Shown one piece after another: positions 17,563 to 28,413 of a DNA stretch of 64,000 nucleotides. The translations under genes were made by a program, and so were the position numbers. How positions within the stretch are numbered: position 1 is the first letter of the stretch; each line of letters opens with the position of its first letter. The stretch lies in NCBI RefSeq assembly GCF_001429505.1, contig NZ_LMJW01000022.1:750853-814852 (forward strand), given 5' to 3'. The notes below the pieces were generated by a model. It had not been told where the DNA came from and searched no databases. It saw only the letters and a program-made list of their open reading frames with translations. This DNA is from Allobosea sp. Root483D1 (GTDB taxonomy: Bacteria > Pseudomonadota > Alphaproteobacteria > Rhizobiales > Beijerinckiaceae).

Positions 17563-18758
17563 CAGGCCCGCCGGAATCGAGCTGTCAGCGCGACGAACGG
17601 CGCGATCAGCGGCTCCGTCAGCCTGTCGATCAGCACACGGGTGCGCGAGCCGAAACCGATCGCGAGGGCCGAGACCAGGATCGTTCCAAGCGGCAGGATG
17701 TAGAGCAGGGCAGCCGCGAGGGGCGAGCGCACGCTGGCGGTCCAGGCGGCATAGGCGCCGATCCTGATGGCGCCGACGAGGAAGATGGCGATCTGGATCG
17801 CGGCGGCGCGGCCCTGCCGGGTGGTGCGCGCCTCGCCGAGGATGGCGAAGGCGACCAGCATGAAGGCGATCGGATAAAGCGGCGCCGAGAGCCGGTTGTG
17901 CAGCTCGGCCCGGAAGCGGCCTTCCTGGATCTTGTAGTAGGGCTCGTTCGGGTTCTGGTTGAGCAGCGCCCAGGTGGTGCGTTCGCGTGGCTTGTAGATC
18001 ACTTTGTCGCCATCACCGCTACCGCTGGCGGCGCCGTCGGAATCGCCGGTCAGTGCCGAGAGATTGAGCGCATAGCGTTCGAACGAGATGATCGAGCTCG
18101 AGTTCTGGTTGCGGCTCTCGCGCTGGATCGTGCCCTTCTCCAGCATCAGGAAGCTGTTGCCGTCAGCCTCGGCCGACTGGCCGCGTTCGGCGATATAAAC
18201 GGCGGGTTGGTTGGGGTCGCGCCGGTCCTGCATGAAGATGCCGAGAAGGGCCTGCCCTTGCCGCTCGCGATAGTGGAAGGTGACACCGGAATCGAGCGAG
18301 ACGAACTGGCCTTCCTTCACCACATTGGCGACGAAGTCAGCGCGGATCAGCGTGATAAGGTCGCGCAACGCCCGGAAACCGGCCGGCATCACCCCCAGCG
18401 ACATCCAGCCGACGAGGATGGAGGTTATCAGCGTCAGCACGATGAAGGGGCGCGTCAGCCGGCGCGGGGGGACGCCCGCAGCGTTCATCACGATCAGCTC
18501 GGAATCGCTGTTGAGCCGGTTCAGCGTGTAGAGCGTCGCCATGAACAAGGCGACGGGCGCGATACCCGCAATCAGCGCCGGCAGCGAGAGCAGGGTCGCA
18601 GTGAAGAAGATCAGGACCGTCTGGCCCTTGCCGGTGATGAGGTCGACCTCGCGCAGCGCCTGCGTCACCCAGATCACGCTCGTCAGGCCGACGAGCAGAA
18701 TCACCGCCGCACCGGCGGCGATCTTCAGGATATAGCGGTCGAGAAGTCCGAAACGCAC
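17562..18758 (-). CDS. lptF: LPS export ABC transporter permease LptF
   Basis: Partner permease of LptG in the LptB2FG extractor. The 398-residue product starts at a GTG (18758) with [20 protein letters not shown], has membrane segments at about 12-35, 55-80 and 100-125, a periplasmic jellyroll domain (about 140-300), and three C-terminal membrane segments. The start is divergent from pepA across 178 bases, so the operon promoter should lie there. First gene of lptF-lptG-lptD-pdxA-rsmA. Confidence 0.94.
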   Translation of the reverse strand: MRFGLLDRYILKIAAGAAVILLVGLTSVIWVTQALREVDLITGKGQTVLIFFTATLLSLPALIAGIAPVALFMATLYTLNRLNSDSELIVMNAAGVPPRRLTRPFIVLTLITSILVGWMSLGVMPAGFRALRDLITLIRADFVANVVKEGQFVSLDSGVTFHYRERQGQALLGIFMQDRRDPNQPAVYIAERGQSAEADGNSFLMLEKGTIQRESRNQNSSSIISFERYALNLSALTGDSDGAASGSGDGDKVIYKPRERTTWALLNQNPNEPYYKIQEGRFRAELHNRLSAPLYPIAFMLVAFAILGEARTTRQGRAAAIQIAIFLVGAIRIGAYAAWTASVRSPLAAALLYILPLGTILVSALAIGFGSRTRVLIDRLTEPLIAPFVALTARFRRA

Positions 18759-18936
18759 GAGGGTGACGATCCTGGGGCCTGCTAGCCTTGAAGAAGGCGC
18801 TCCCCTTGGACGGCTCGCCTCGAACTCCCTATGGTATAGCTTCGATCATGGCGCAAACGGGAATCGTTTGTGGCCTTTGCGAGCCCCGATCCGGATCAGC
18901 TCTTCCCAGCCCTATCCCGCAAACCGTGAGCCTTCG

Positions 18937-20430
18937 ATGTCGCAGCGCCTGAAGCTTGAGGTCAAAGCCCTGAACGCCATTGCCGGGGAGGATCTCGTCA
19001 TCCTCGTCTCGGACAGGCTGGCGCCGCCGAAGGCTGCCGAGGAGTGGATCGGGTCCGGCGCCCATGCCCTGATCGCGCGCGCCGCCGCCGCCGACCGCTT
19101 CAAGGGCAAGGCGCTCTCCGGGCTCGCGCTGCTGGCGCCGGATGACGCAGGCTATGAGCGCCTGATCCTGGTCGGCATCGGGCCGGAATCCGAGCGCGGC
19201 AAGCTCGATTTCGCCGCGCTCGGCGGCGCCATCGCCGGCCGGCTCGGCCATGGTCGCAGTGCCGACATCGTCGCGGCGCTGCCCGAAGGCGAGCTCTCCG
19301 CCGCCGACATTGCCGAGATCGGACTCGGCCTGCGGCTGAGGAGCTATGTCTTCGACCGCTACAAGACCAAGAGCCGAGACAAGGACCAGGCCGAGCCGAA
19401 GACCGTGACGCTGCGCGTGGCCGATCCGGCCGCGGTCAAGAAGGCGCTGAAGGCACGCGAGGCGATCGCGGGCGGCGTCGAGCTCGCTCGCGATCTCGTG
19501 AACGAGCCGCCGAACGTGCTCTTCCCCGAAGAGTTCGCCGAACGCGCGGGCAAGCTCGAGAAGCTTGGCGTCGAAGTCGAGATTCTCGACGAGAAGGAGC
19601 TGAAGAAGATCGGCATGCGGGCGCTGCTTGGCGTCGGCCAGGGCTCGCACCGCGAGAGCCGCGTCGTGGTGATGCGCTGGAATGGCGGGGCCAAGGGCGA
19701 GAAGCCGGTCGCCTTCGTCGGCAAGGGCGTGACCTTCGACACCGGCGGCATCTCGATCAAGCCGGCCGGCGGCATGGAGGACATGAAGGGCGACATGGCC
19801 GGCGCGGCCTGCGTCACTGGGTTGATGCAGGCACTGGCTGGCCGCAAGGCCAAGGTCAACGCCATCGGCGTGATCGGCCTGGTCGAGAACATGCCAGACG
19901 GCAAGGCCCAGCGGCCCGGCGACATCGTCACCTCGCTCTCCGGCCAGACCATCGAGATCATCAACACCGACGCAGAGGGCCGGCTCGTCCTCGCCGACGT
20001 GCTCTGGTACACGCAGGAGCGCTTCAAGCCGGTCTTCATGGTCAATCTGGCGACCCTGACCGGCGCGATCCTGGTCGCGCTGGCGCAGGAGAACGCCGGG
20101 CTTTTCTCCAATAGCGACGAGCTGGCCGAGCGGCTGGCGACCGCCGGCAAGGCGACCGGCGAGACCGTCTGGCGCATGCCGCTTGGCGCAGCCTACGACA
20201 AGATGATCGATTCCAAGTTTGCCGACATGAAGAATTCGGCCGGCCGCCATGGCGGCTCGATCACGGCGGCGCAGTTCCTGCAGCGCCATGTCAACGACAC
20301 GCCCTGGGCCCATCTCGACATCGCCGGTACCGGCATGGGTTCGCCGAACAGCGAGACCAACCGCTCCTGGGGCTCGGGCTGGGGCGTGCGCTTGCTCGAC
20401 CGGCTGGTAGCGGACGACTACGAAAGCTAA
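18937..20430 (+). CDS. pepA: Leucyl aminopeptidase (M17 family)
   Basis: A cytosolic hexameric di-metal aminopeptidase releasing N-terminal residues; some relatives also bind DNA. The ATG at 18937 ([13 protein letters not shown]) was chosen over an in-frame start 174 bases upstream, since the family begins here and the upstream part reads as promoter DNA (TTGGAC at 18806, then TATGGT 18 bases later, a weak candidate). Metal and catalytic residues lie in [30 protein letters not shown] and the M17 signature [16 protein letters not shown]. The length of 497 is normal. Confidence 0.95.
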   Translation: MSQRLKLEVKALNAIAGEDLVILVSDRLAPPKAAEEWIGSGAHALIARAAAADRFKGKALSGLALLAPDDAGYERLILVGIGPESERGKLDFAALGGAIAGRLGHGRSADIVAALPEGELSAADIAEIGLGLRLRSYVFDRYKTKSRDKDQAEPKTVTLRVADPAAVKKALKAREAIAGGVELARDLVNEPPNVLFPEEFAERAGKLEKLGVEVEILDEKELKKIGMRALLGVGQGSHRESRVVVMRWNGGAKGEKPVAFVGKGVTFDTGGISIKPAGGMEDMKGDMAGAACVTGLMQALAGRKAKVNAIGVIGLVENMPDGKAQRPGDIVTSLSGQTIEIINTDAEGRLVLADVLWYTQERFKPVFMVNLATLTGAILVALAQENAGLFSNSDELAERLATAGKATGETVWRMPLGAAYDKMIDSKFADMKNSAGRHGGSITAAQFLQRHVNDTPWAHLDIAGTGMGSPNSETNRSWGSGWGVRLLDRLVADDYES

Positions 20431-20476
20431 TTTCGTCCATCAGCCGAATCTCGCAAAGAATTGATCGAACTGGGTT

Positions 20477-20929
20477 ATGGCCGAGGTCCTGTTCTACCAT
20501 CTCCAGGCGCGCCCGCTCGAGCAGGTCATTCCGACCCTGCTCGAGCGGTCACTGGCTCGTGGCTGGAAGGTGGTGGTCGAGCTGTCGAGCCGCGAGCGCC
20601 TCGCCGCGCTCGACGACCGGCTCTGGACCTATGTGGATGAAGCCTTCCTGCCGCATGCGACGGCGGCTGAGCCGGATGCCGCTGCAAACCCGATCGTGCT
20701 CACCACAGCCCCCAACAACCCGAATGGCGCGCAAGTCCGCTTCTGCGTCGATGGTGTCCGTATTCCCGACGCATTGGATGCTTACGAGCGCGTCATCCTG
20801 ATGTTCGATGGCGACGATCCCGATGCGCTCGCCTCGGCCCGTGAAGACTGGAAAAAGCTGCGGACGCTCGGCGTTGCCGCCACCTATTGGCAGCAGGACG
20901 AGACCGGCCGCTGGGAGAAGAAAGCGTGA
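20477..20929 (+). CDS. holC: DNA polymerase III chi subunit
   Basis: A clamp-loader accessory protein that, with psi, links the loader to single-stranded-DNA-binding protein. The 150-residue sequence has the family pattern: EVLFYHLQARPLEQVIPTLL, LWTYVDEAFLPH, and VILMFDGDDPDALASAR. It lies 46 bases after pepA, the usual pairing in alphaproteobacteria, and its stop overlaps the next gene (GTGA). Confidence 0.92.
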   Translation: MAEVLFYHLQARPLEQVIPTLLERSLARGWKVVVELSSRERLAALDDRLWTYVDEAFLPHATAAEPDAAANPIVLTTAPNNPNGAQVRFCVDGVRIPDALDAYERVILMFDGDDPDALASAREDWKKLRTLGVAATYWQQDETGRWEKKA

Positions 20930-21348
20930 AAGTTCCTGTTGCCCTGGGCTTTGCCTCGGTTTTGGCGGCTGCACTCGCCGGCTGCTCCGTCGACATGGGC
21001 GGATTCTCCTTCGTGTCCAACGAACGCGGCACCAGCACCAGCAGCGCCTCGGCCCGCGTCTCGACACAGGAGGCGATGCTGACGCCGGAAGGCGAATGCA
21101 GCGCCGATGTCTCGCTCGATCCATCGACGCGGCCGCTGCCGAAGGAGATCGCCGTCGGCATCACCGAATGCGAGCTCGTCAGGCTCAAGGGCAAGCGACC
21201 GACAGACGTCCTGATCGGCGACAATGGCAAGGGGCAGCGCGAGGTTCAGGTGCTCTATTCCGAGCCGGGCAATCGCGAGATCTATATGTTCACCGACAAC
21301 CGCCTGGGCCGGATCGTCAAGCCGGGCCAGCCCGAGCAGCAGGGCTGA
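20926..21348 (+). CDS. Predicted lipoprotein of unknown function
   Basis: A 140-residue protein starting at GTG 20926, which overlaps the holC stop as GTGA. An N-terminal hydrophobic segment ends in the lipobox LAGC, with the lipidated Cys near residue 19. The mature part has a Ser/Thr-rich stretch, then a small domain with ECSADVSLDPS and GITECELVRLKGKRPTDVLIGDNGKGQREVQVLYSEPGN (given here only as a position guide, about residues 84-122). No known domain was recognised. Coupling to holC may be only positional. Confidence 0.7.
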   Translation: MKVPVALGFASVLAAALAGCSVDMGGFSFVSNERGTSTSSASARVSTQEAMLTPEGECSADVSLDPSTRPLPKEIAVGITECELVRLKGKRPTDVLIGDNGKGQREVQVLYSEPGNREIYMFTDNRLGRIVKPGQPEQQG

Positions 21349-21464
21349 TACCGAAGCCGGCCGGCCGAGGAACCCATCTCTGACGCGACCAAGGAGGCCG
21401 TTCGATCGCTGGGTTCATCTGCTGCCGAGCGAAACGGCCAAGGCGCAGAGGCGGGAGTATCGAC

Positions 21465-21950
21465 ATGCAGGTTCAGTGGCAGAGGCGGGCGGCGCTCGGC
21501 GGCCTGGGGCTCTTGGGCGCTGTGCTGATGGCGGCATCGCCCGCGGCGGCGCAGGTGGTCGATTTCCGCTCCTCCGACCGCGAGATGAATCGCGCGATCG
21601 CCGCGGCGCGCAAGACTCTGCCGGATTTCGTCGCGCTCTATCGCAGTGGCAAGGGCGAGCGGCATGCCGTGAAAGTCGCGATCCCGTATGATCGCGGGCG
21701 CGAGCACATCTGGATGAACCTGACGGCCGTCGAAGGCGACGTCTTCACCGGCCGGCTCGCCAACGATCCCGTCCATCTCGGCAGTTTGAACAAGGGCGAC
21801 AGCTACCGCGTCGGCACGGCGATGATCAGCGACTGGAATTACATGTCGGGCGGGCAGATGCATGGCAGCTACACCACCCGCGTCGCGGTCAAGAAACTCA
21901 CGCCGGGGCAGGTCAGGGAGCTCGGCCTCAATCTCGCGCCGCTGCCCTGA
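21465..21950 (+). CDS. Secreted DUF2314 domain protein
   Basis: A 161-residue protein with a clear signal peptide (likely cleavage after SPAAAQ near residue 29), placing it in the periplasm. The mature part matches the DUF2314 (YegJ-like) pattern: an N-terminal SDREMNRAIAAARKTLPDF, a middle segment on small-molecule-binding-type beta strands, and the conserved ISDWNYM. Function is unknown. It converges on the ABC-F gene with only 3 bases between stops. Confidence 0.75.
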   Translation: MQVQWQRRAALGGLGLLGAVLMAASPAAAQVVDFRSSDREMNRAIAAARKTLPDFVALYRSGKGERHAVKVAIPYDRGREHIWMNLTAVEGDVFTGRLANDPVHLGSLNKGDSYRVGTAMISDWNYMSGGQMHGSYTTRVAVKKLTPGQVRELGLNLAPLP

Positions 21951-21953
21951 GTC

Positions 21954-23819
21954 TCAGGCGCTCTCCAGCTCCTCGCTCAGCATCAGCCACTCCTCTTCGG
22001 CCGCCGCCAGCGCCTCGGTCAATTCGCCGCGCTGGCGCGAGAGCTGCAGCGCCTTCTCCGGCTCGCGCGCGAAGGCACCGTTGGCAAGCGCGCCGTCGAC
22101 CTTCTCGATCAGCCCGGTCAGCTTGGCGATGCGGGCCTCGGCGAGGTTGAGCTTCTGCCTGAGCGGGCCTTGTGCCTGGCGCTTGGCCGCCGCGCCCTTG
22201 CGTTCCTCGGCCTTGTTCGCGCTGTCCGCTTCCGCCTTGCCGCGCTGGGCCGGCTTGTCGCGGCCGAGTACGAAGTCGCGATAGGCGTCCATGTCGCCGT
22301 CGAAGCTCTTCACCGTGCCGTCCCCGACCAGCCAGAGCCGGTCGGCGCAGGCCTCGATCAGGAAGCGATCGTGGCTGACCAGGATGACGGCGCCGGGGTA
22401 GTCGTTGATCGCGTTGACCAGCGCGGTGCGGCTGTCGATGTCGAGATGGTTGGTCGGCTCGTCGAGGATCAGCAGATGCGGGCCGCCGAAGGTGGCGATG
22501 CCGAGCATCAGCCGTGCCTTCTCGCCGCCGGAGAGGTTCTTGACCGGCGTGTCGGCCTTGTTGGCAGGAAAGCCGACTTGCGCGGTGCGGGCCCGCACGC
22601 GCGCTTCCGGGGCATCCGGCATCAGCTCGCGGATATGGCCGACAGGCGTGTCCTCCATCCGCAATTCGTCGAGCTGGTGCTGGGCGAAATAGGCCGTCTC
22701 CAGCTTGGACGAACGCCGCATCTCGCCTGAGAGCGGCGCAAGGCGCCCGCCGATCAGCTTGCAGAAGGTCGACTTGCCGTTGCCATTGGCCCCGAGCAGG
22801 GCGATGCGGTCGTCCGGCGCCAGCGACAGGTTGAGCCGCGACAGCACCTTGCGCTCGCCATAGCCGGCGCTGGCGCTCTCCAGCACGATCATCGGCGGCG
22901 AGAGCGGCCGTTCCGGCGCGGGGAAATTGAACGGCTGCACGTCGCGATCCTGGACGACCGCGATCTCCTGCATCTTCTCCAGCCGCTTGACGCGCGACTG
23001 GGCCTGGCTGGCCTTCGACGCCTTCGCCTTGAAGCGGTCGACGAAGGATTGCAGGTGCTTGCGCTCGGCCTCCTGCTTCTCGCGCGCCTTGGCGAGATGG
23101 GCCTGCTTCTCGGCCCTGAGCTTCTCGAAAGCGCTGTAGCCGCCGCGATAGATGGTGAGCTTGCCCTGGTCGAGATGCAGGATGTGGTCGACGCAGGTGT
23201 CGAGCAATTCGCGGTCGTGGCTGACCACCAGCACCGTGTGTGGATAGCGCTCGAGATAGTCGTAGAGCCAGAGCGTGCCTTCGAGATCGAGATAGTTGGT
23301 CGGCTCGTCGAGCAGCAGGAGATCGGGCTCGGAGAACAGCACGGCGGCGAGGGCGACGCGCATGCGCCAGCCGCCGGAAAAGTCCGAGCAGGGGCGCTGC
23401 TGCGCCTCTTCGTCGAAGCCGAGCCCGTACAACACGGTCGCGGCCCGCGCCGGTGCGGAATGGGCGCCGATATCGGCGAGCCTTGTCTCGATCTCGGCGA
23501 TCCGCATCGGATCGGTCGCGGTCTGGGATTCCTTCATCAGCGCCGCGCGCTCGCTATCGGCGGCCAGTACGACCTCGATCAGAGTTTCAGGTCCGCCGGG
23601 AGCTTCCTGCGCGACGCCGCCGATACGCATCCCCTTGGGCAGGGCGACATTGCCGCCCTCGGGCGAAAGATCGCCCGTGATGATGCGAAAGAGCGTCGTC
23701 TTGCCGGTACCGTTGCGGCCGACGAGGCCGACGCGCGACCCAGTGGGCAGGAAGGCGCTGGCCTTGTCGAGCAGGAGGCGTTCGCCGAGGCGATAGGTGA
23801 TGTCATTGAGGGTCAGCAT
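21954..23819 (-). CDS. ABC-F family ATPase (Uup/YheS-like)
   Basis: A soluble protein with two ABC ATPase domains and no membrane domain. Members of the ABC-F family act on ribosomes, in translation factor-like roles or antibiotic resistance. Domain 1: Walker A GLVGRNGTGKTTLFRI near residue 33, then FSGGWRMRVALA and LLLDEPTNYLD. An interdomain linker helix (about 240-300) is charged. Domain 2: ALLGANGNGKSTFCKL, LSGGEKARLMLG, LILDEPTNHLD. A C-terminal coiled coil (about 540-621) is rich in Ala, Glu and Lys. The exact subfamily is unsure. Confidence 0.93.
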   Translation of the reverse strand: MLTLNDITYRLGERLLLDKASAFLPTGSRVGLVGRNGTGKTTLFRIITGDLSPEGGNVALPKGMRIGGVAQEAPGGPETLIEVVLAADSERAALMKESQTATDPMRIAEIETRLADIGAHSAPARAATVLYGLGFDEEAQQRPCSDFSGGWRMRVALAAVLFSEPDLLLLDEPTNYLDLEGTLWLYDYLERYPHTVLVVSHDRELLDTCVDHILHLDQGKLTIYRGGYSAFEKLRAEKQAHLAKAREKQEAERKHLQSFVDRFKAKASKASQAQSRVKRLEKMQEIAVVQDRDVQPFNFPAPERPLSPPMIVLESASAGYGERKVLSRLNLSLAPDDRIALLGANGNGKSTFCKLIGGRLAPLSGEMRRSSKLETAYFAQHQLDELRMEDTPVGHIRELMPDAPEARVRARTAQVGFPANKADTPVKNLSGGEKARLMLGIATFGGPHLLILDEPTNHLDIDSRTALVNAINDYPGAVILVSHDRFLIEACADRLWLVGDGTVKSFDGDMDAYRDFVLGRDKPAQRGKAEADSANKAEERKGAAAKRQAQGPLRQKLNLAEARIAKLTGLIEKVDGALANGAFAREPEKALQLSRQRGELTEALAAAEEEWLMLSEELESA

Positions 23820-24009
23820 GGCGAGCGGGGTTTAGCGCGCTTTCGATCCGTCTGGAAACGGCTGAAGGCGAGAAATGACCGGGATCTGTGCGCGGCGTTT
23901 TTGCTGCCTTTGGGGCAGGGCCACGATTTCTCCATTTTTCTGCCACGGCGTGGTCAGGGGCTCAGGTCACCGATGGACTGGGTAACGCACTGATTCGCAA
24001 AGAGGATCC

Positions 24010-24141
24010 ATGCAGTTCGACTCTCTGGTCCGGCGCCCGCGCCGGGTATCGCTCGCAGCCGTAGTCGTCGCGCTGCTCGCTCTGGTCCTCGGCAGCGCCG
24101 CCGCGCTCGCCGCCTTCGCGCCGTTGCCTGGCGCGATGTGA
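24010..24141 (+). CDS. Candidate 43-residue single-pass membrane peptide
   Basis: A short open frame starting at the ATG at 24010, with AGAGG 5 bases upstream. It encodes a basic N-terminus (MQFDSLVRRPRRVSL) followed by one strongly hydrophobic segment of about 20 residues and a short tail. The layout fits a small membrane protein with an internal N-terminus. No homologue is recognised, and composition alone cannot prove expression. It lies between the ABC-F and chemoreceptor genes, about 90 bases before the latter. Confidence 0.4.
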   Translation: MQFDSLVRRPRRVSLAAVVVALLALVLGSAAALAAFAPLPGAM

Positions 24142-24233
24142 GGAGGTTGCGGCGCGTTCCGCGCTTCAAGCAACGTTAACCGCGCTCGTGTTGGCTGTTT
24201 CGACCCAGTCGACGTCGGGCGGAGACCTGATTC

Positions 24234-26372
24234 GTGTTCAGCCTCAGGATCAGGCTTCCGGTCGCCATGCTGGCTCTGGCCCTGCTGGCCGCCCTGGCGG
24301 TGGGCTCGGCCGCCTATCTTGCCGTATCGAGCTGGGCGCAGGGCGCGGTGCGCGAGCGCATGCATGCCCTCGCCGAAAGCCATGTCCGCGCCATTGAGCG
24401 GCGCTGGTCGCAACTCCGCGCCGAGCTCGCCGTCCAGGCCCGCAGCGCCTTCACTGTCTCTGCGCTCGACGAGATCGGCAAATGGATGGAGCTCGGCCAG
24501 CACGATTACCGGAGCATCCTCGGCCATTATCAGGGCGACGGCTCGTTGCCTCTGGCCGAACGCATCGCCCGCACTGGCCGCGAGCATCAGCACGGCTATT
24601 CCTGGCGGCATGTGCCGATCCACGAGACCTATTCGGCGGCGCTGAAGCAGTTTAATTACGCCGACATCTACCTGGTCTCGCGCAAGGGCAGGGTGGTCTA
24701 CAGCGTCACCAAAGGCCCTGAGTTCGGCCGCTTGCTGAGCGACGAGGACCTGGCCGGCACCGGCCTGGCGAAATCCGTGGCGATGGCGCGGGGCAAGGCC
24801 GCCGGCGAGCAGGTGGTGCTCGACTTCGCCCCCTACGATCCAGCCGGCGGCGATCCGCGCGCTTTCCTGGCGGCGCCCTTCTACGATGCCGAAGCGGGCG
24901 GGGGCGATCAGGTCGGGACGATCGTCATCGCCGTCGATACGCGTCTGATCGACGACGTGCTCGCCTTCAACCCGGTCGGCTCCAGCGCCGAGCGGATCTT
25001 CGTCATCGGCTCCGACGGGTTCATGCGCTCGAACCCCGCGGCGCGGCGCAATGGCGCTTCGCCGCGCGAGACGCTCGACCGCAATCGGCTGACCATGCAG
25101 CCGGAGAAGACGCTCATCCGCATGACCAGCCATGACGGCCAGCCGCTCGTGGCGAGCGGCGAAGAGGTGGTGATCGGCGATTGGCGCTGGCTGCTCTGGC
25201 TGACCGCCCCGCAGGAGAGTGCCTTCGCGGTCGTCGGCAAGATCCGTAGCGCGGTCGTCTCTGCCGGGCTGCTGGTTCTGCTGCCGCTGTTCGGTATTGC
25301 GATCCTGCTCGGCTGGTCGGTGGCGCGTCCGATCGCGCGGCTTTCGGACAGGCTCGCCGGCGTCGCCGCGGGCCGGACGGAGGAGGAGATTCCCGGAGCC
25401 CGGCGGCGCGACGAGATCGGCGGTATCGCCAAGTCGATCGAGCTGATCCGCGAAACCCTGCGCGGGGAAGCGCAGCGCCGCGAGGCCGAGCAGGAGACGC
25501 GCCGGGCCGAGGCCGAGCAGCATCGCCGCGCTCTGCTAGGTGAACTGGCGAGTGAATTGGAGGATTCGGTGCGGGCCGTGTCGGCCTCGGTTTCCGTCTC
25601 GGCGGAAACCCTGGGCACGACGGCGCACCAGCTCGCCGAGAGTGCGCGCGAGGCCGAGGCAGGCGCCGCCGACACCGATAGCTCGACAGGCAACGCGATC
25701 CGCAGCGTCCGGTCGATCGAGCGCGCGGCGCAGGATCTGCTCGGCGCCGTCGACGCTCTGGCCACCGAGGTGCGTTCCTCGGACGCAACCGCAGGCCAGG
25801 CGCGCGCGCATGCGGATTCGGTGAGCCGAATCGTCGACGGCCTGTCCAATGGCGCTGCACGCGTCTCGGAAGTGGTCGGGCTGATCTCGGCGATCGCCGG
25901 TCAGACCAATCTGCTTGCGCTCAATGCCACCATCGAGGCTGCTCGCGCCGGCGAGGCGGGCAAAGGCTTTGCGGTCGTCGCCAGCGAGGTGAAGTCGCTC
26001 GCGACCCAGACCGCCAACGCGACGCAGGACATCGCCCGCCAGATCGAAGCGATGAACCAGGCGACCACAGCGACCGTCGAAGGTATCGTCGGCATCCGCG
26101 CCTTTGTGCAGGACCTGAACGAAGCGACGCAGCGGACTAGCCAGACCATGCAGCGCCAGCACGCCGCGACCCATGCCATCGCCGCCGAGGTCCTCGCCGC
26201 GACGCAGGAGATCGTCCTGATCGGGCAGGCCACCAGCCAGGTCGCGCTCGCCTCGCGCAACACCGCCGGAGCCTCCGAGGCGGTGCTGAAGGCGGCAAGC
26301 GAGCTGACTGCGCTGACCCAGGCGCTGACGGCGCGGGTCGATCACGTCATCGACGAGTTGCGCGTTGCCTGA
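24234..26372 (+). CDS. Methyl-accepting chemotaxis protein
   Basis: A chemoreceptor of 712 residues starting at GTG 24234. One membrane segment lies at about 8-28, a large periplasmic sensor at about 30-335, and a second membrane segment at about 341-364, followed by a HAMP domain (about 365-415). The signalling hairpin tip is [20 protein letters not shown] near residue 555-580, then [12 protein letters not shown]. The sensor holds no motif I can name, so the ligand is unknown. No CheA/W/R/B genes are adjacent. It lacks a clear C-terminal CheR-binding pentapeptide (it ends IDELRVA). Confidence 0.93.
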   Translation: MFSLRIRLPVAMLALALLAALAVGSAAYLAVSSWAQGAVRERMHALAESHVRAIERRWSQLRAELAVQARSAFTVSALDEIGKWMELGQHDYRSILGHYQGDGSLPLAERIARTGREHQHGYSWRHVPIHETYSAALKQFNYADIYLVSRKGRVVYSVTKGPEFGRLLSDEDLAGTGLAKSVAMARGKAAGEQVVLDFAPYDPAGGDPRAFLAAPFYDAEAGGGDQVGTIVIAVDTRLIDDVLAFNPVGSSAERIFVIGSDGFMRSNPAARRNGASPRETLDRNRLTMQPEKTLIRMTSHDGQPLVASGEEVVIGDWRWLLWLTAPQESAFAVVGKIRSAVVSAGLLVLLPLFGIAILLGWSVARPIARLSDRLAGVAAGRTEEEIPGARRRDEIGGIAKSIELIRETLRGEAQRREAEQETRRAEAEQHRRALLGELASELEDSVRAVSASVSVSAETLGTTAHQLAESAREAEAGAADTDSSTGNAIRSVRSIERAAQDLLGAVDALATEVRSSDATAGQARAHADSVSRIVDGLSNGAARVSEVVGLISAIAGQTNLLALNATIEAARAGEAGKGFAVVASEVKSLATQTANATQDIARQIEAMNQATTATVEGIVGIRAFVQDLNEATQRTSQTMQRQHAATHAIAAEVLAATQEIVLIGQATSQVALASRNTAGASEAVLKAASELTALTQALTARVDHVIDELRVA

Positions 26373-26411
26373 CGCCTTGTCGCGGGCGCCTGCGTTGGCT
26401 AACGCTTTGGC

Positions 26412-26912
26412 ATGAGCCACACAGCTTTCTATGCCGGGTCGTTCGACCCTGTCACCAACGGCCATCTCGATATGATCGTCGCCGCTTGCCGGCTGGTCGA
26501 CAGATTGGTCCTCGCCATCGGCGTCCATCCTGGCAAGGCGCCGATCTTTTCCGCCGAGGAGCGGGCTGAATTGCTGCGCGCCATCGCCGGCCCGGTGGCG
26601 GCGCAGTTCAAGACCGAGCTCGAGGTGACGACCTTTGCCGATTTGACGATCGACGCGGCCAAGCGTGCCGGCGCCACCATCCTGGTGCGCGGCCTGCGCG
26701 ACGGCACCGATCTCGACCTTGAAATGCAGCTCGCCGGCATGAACCACACCATGGCGCCCGGCCTGCAGACCGTGCTGCTGCCCTCGACGCCACAGGCCCG
26801 GCACATCACCGCGACTTTGGTGCGCCAGATCGCCGCGATGGGCGGCGACGTCTCCTCCTTCGTTCCGCCCATCGTCAGCGACAGGCTCAAGGTCAAGTTC
26901 GCCAAGCGCTGA
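26412..26912 (+). CDS. coaD: Phosphopantetheine adenylyltransferase
   Basis: Adenylates 4'-phosphopantetheine to dephospho-CoA in coenzyme A synthesis. The 166-residue protein carries the nucleotidyltransferase motif [16 protein letters not shown] at the start, [16 protein letters not shown], and the [17 protein letters not shown] segment replacing the ISSTxVR motif. Length and motif spacing are normal. It stands 39 bases after the chemoreceptor gene, on the same strand, and 141 bases before proS. Confidence 0.96.
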   Translation: MSHTAFYAGSFDPVTNGHLDMIVAACRLVDRLVLAIGVHPGKAPIFSAEERAELLRAIAGPVAAQFKTELEVTTFADLTIDAAKRAGATILVRGLRDGTDLDLEMQLAGMNHTMAPGLQTVLLPSTPQARHITATLVRQIAAMGGDVSSFVPPIVSDRLKVKFAKR

Positions 26913-26963
26913 CGCCTGCGCAAACGCCGTCGATGTGCATTTGCCTGATGGCGACATGCATTA

Positions 26964-26984
26964 GCGTTTGCAATTTGCAAACGC
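26964..26984. promoter_or_regulatory. Perfect 21-base palindrome in the coaD-proS gap
   Basis: The arms GCGTTTGCAA and TTGCAAACGC flank a single central T. A third GCAAACGC copy lies at 26920-26927. Arms separated by one base cannot fold into a stable hairpin, so a protein-binding operator is more likely than a terminator. It lies 69 bases upstream of the proS start. Confidence 0.4.
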
Positions 26985-27053
26985 CGATGGTGTCTCTGGA
27001 CTAATCTGAATCGGTGCGTGGTCCTGGCGCATCGTCCTCCAACGAGTGTTCCG

Positions 27054-28397
27054 ATGCGCCTGTCCCGCTATTTCCTGCCGATCCTGCGCGATACGCCCAA
27101 GGAGGCGGAGATCGTCTCGCACCGGCTGATGTTGCGCGCCGGCATGATCCGCCAGCAGTCCGCCGGCATCTATTCCTGGCTGCCGCTCGGCCTGCGGGTC
27201 CTCAACAAGATCAGTGCAGTGGTGCGCGAGGAGCAGAACCGCGCGGGCGCCGTCGAGATCCTGATGCCGACGATCCAGTCGGCCGATCTCTGGCGCGAGA
27301 GCGGGCGCTATGACGCCTATGGCAAGGAGATGCTGCGCATCAAGGACCGGCATGACCGGGACATGCTCTACGGGCCGACGAATGAGGAGATGGTCACCGA
27401 GATCGTCCGCTCCTACGTCAAGTCGTATAAGGACCTGCCGCTCAACCTCTACCACATCCAGTGGAAGTTCCGGGACGAGGTCCGCCCGCGCTTCGGCGTG
27501 ATGCGCGGCCGCGAGTTCCTGATGAAGGACGCCTATTCCTTCGATCTCGACAAGGAATCGGCGCGCCACGCCTACAACCGCATGTTCACCGCCTATCTGC
27601 GAACCTTCACCCGGCTCGGCCTCAAGGCGATCCCGATGCGCGCCGATACCGGCCCGATCGGTGGCGATCTTTCGCATGAGTTCATCGTGCTCGCCTCCAC
27701 CGGCGAGAGCGAGGTCTTCTGCCACAGTGACTACCTGACCTTCGACACGCCGGCCGCGGACACCGATTTCGATAGCGTTTCCGGCCTGCAGGGCATCTTT
27801 GACAAGTGGACGAGCCTCTATGCCGCCACCGAGGAGATGCACGAGAAGGCTGCCTTCGACGCCATCCCCGCCGACAAGCAGGTTTCGGCGCGCGGCATCG
27901 AGGTCGGCCACATCTTCTATTTCGGCACCAAGTATTCCGAGCCGATGGGCGCGACCGTTGCCGGCCCTGACGGGCAACTGGTGCCGCTGCATGGTGGCTC
28001 CTACGGCATCGGTCCGAGCCGCCTCGTCGCCGCGCTGATCGAGGCCGGCCATGACGAGGGCGGGATCGTCTGGCCCGACGAGATCGCGCCTTTCGACATC
28101 GCCGTGCTCAACCTCAAGGTCGGCGATGCCGCGACCGACGGCGCCTGCGAGCAGCTCTACAAGGGGCTCGCCGCCAAGGGCTACGACATGGTCTATGACG
28201 ACCGCGACGAGCGCCCGGGCGGCAAGTTCGCGACCGCCGACCTGATCGGCATCCCCTGGCAGATCATCGTCGGCCCGAAGGGGCTGGCCGAGGGCAAGGT
28301 CGAGCTCAAGCGCCGCGCTGGCGGCGAGCGCGAACTGGTCTCGCTCGAGGCGGCGCTGGCGCGCTTCCACGGCAAGAGCGCGGAGACGAACGCGTGA
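27054..28397 (+). CDS. proS: Prolyl-tRNA synthetase, short alphaproteobacterial type
   Basis: Charges tRNA-Pro with proline. The ATG at 27054 ([20 protein letters not shown]) is the family start; a longer in-frame start upstream adds unrelated sequence. Class II motifs are [38 protein letters not shown] and [13 protein letters not shown], followed by the anticodon-binding domain (about 345-447). At 447 residues it lacks the roughly 180-residue editing insertion of E. coli ProRS, as is usual in alphaproteobacteria. It is followed 16 bases later by lolC. Confidence 0.96.
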   Translation: MRLSRYFLPILRDTPKEAEIVSHRLMLRAGMIRQQSAGIYSWLPLGLRVLNKISAVVREEQNRAGAVEILMPTIQSADLWRESGRYDAYGKEMLRIKDRHDRDMLYGPTNEEMVTEIVRSYVKSYKDLPLNLYHIQWKFRDEVRPRFGVMRGREFLMKDAYSFDLDKESARHAYNRMFTAYLRTFTRLGLKAIPMRADTGPIGGDLSHEFIVLASTGESEVFCHSDYLTFDTPAADTDFDSVSGLQGIFDKWTSLYAATEEMHEKAAFDAIPADKQVSARGIEVGHIFYFGTKYSEPMGATVAGPDGQLVPLHGGSYGIGPSRLVAALIEAGHDEGGIVWPDEIAPFDIAVLNLKVGDAATDGACEQLYKGLAAKGYDMVYDDRDERPGGKFATADLIGIPWQIIVGPKGLAEGKVELKRRAGGERELVSLEAALARFHGKSAETNA

Positions 28398-28413
28398 GCG
28401 GAGGAGGGCGGTC

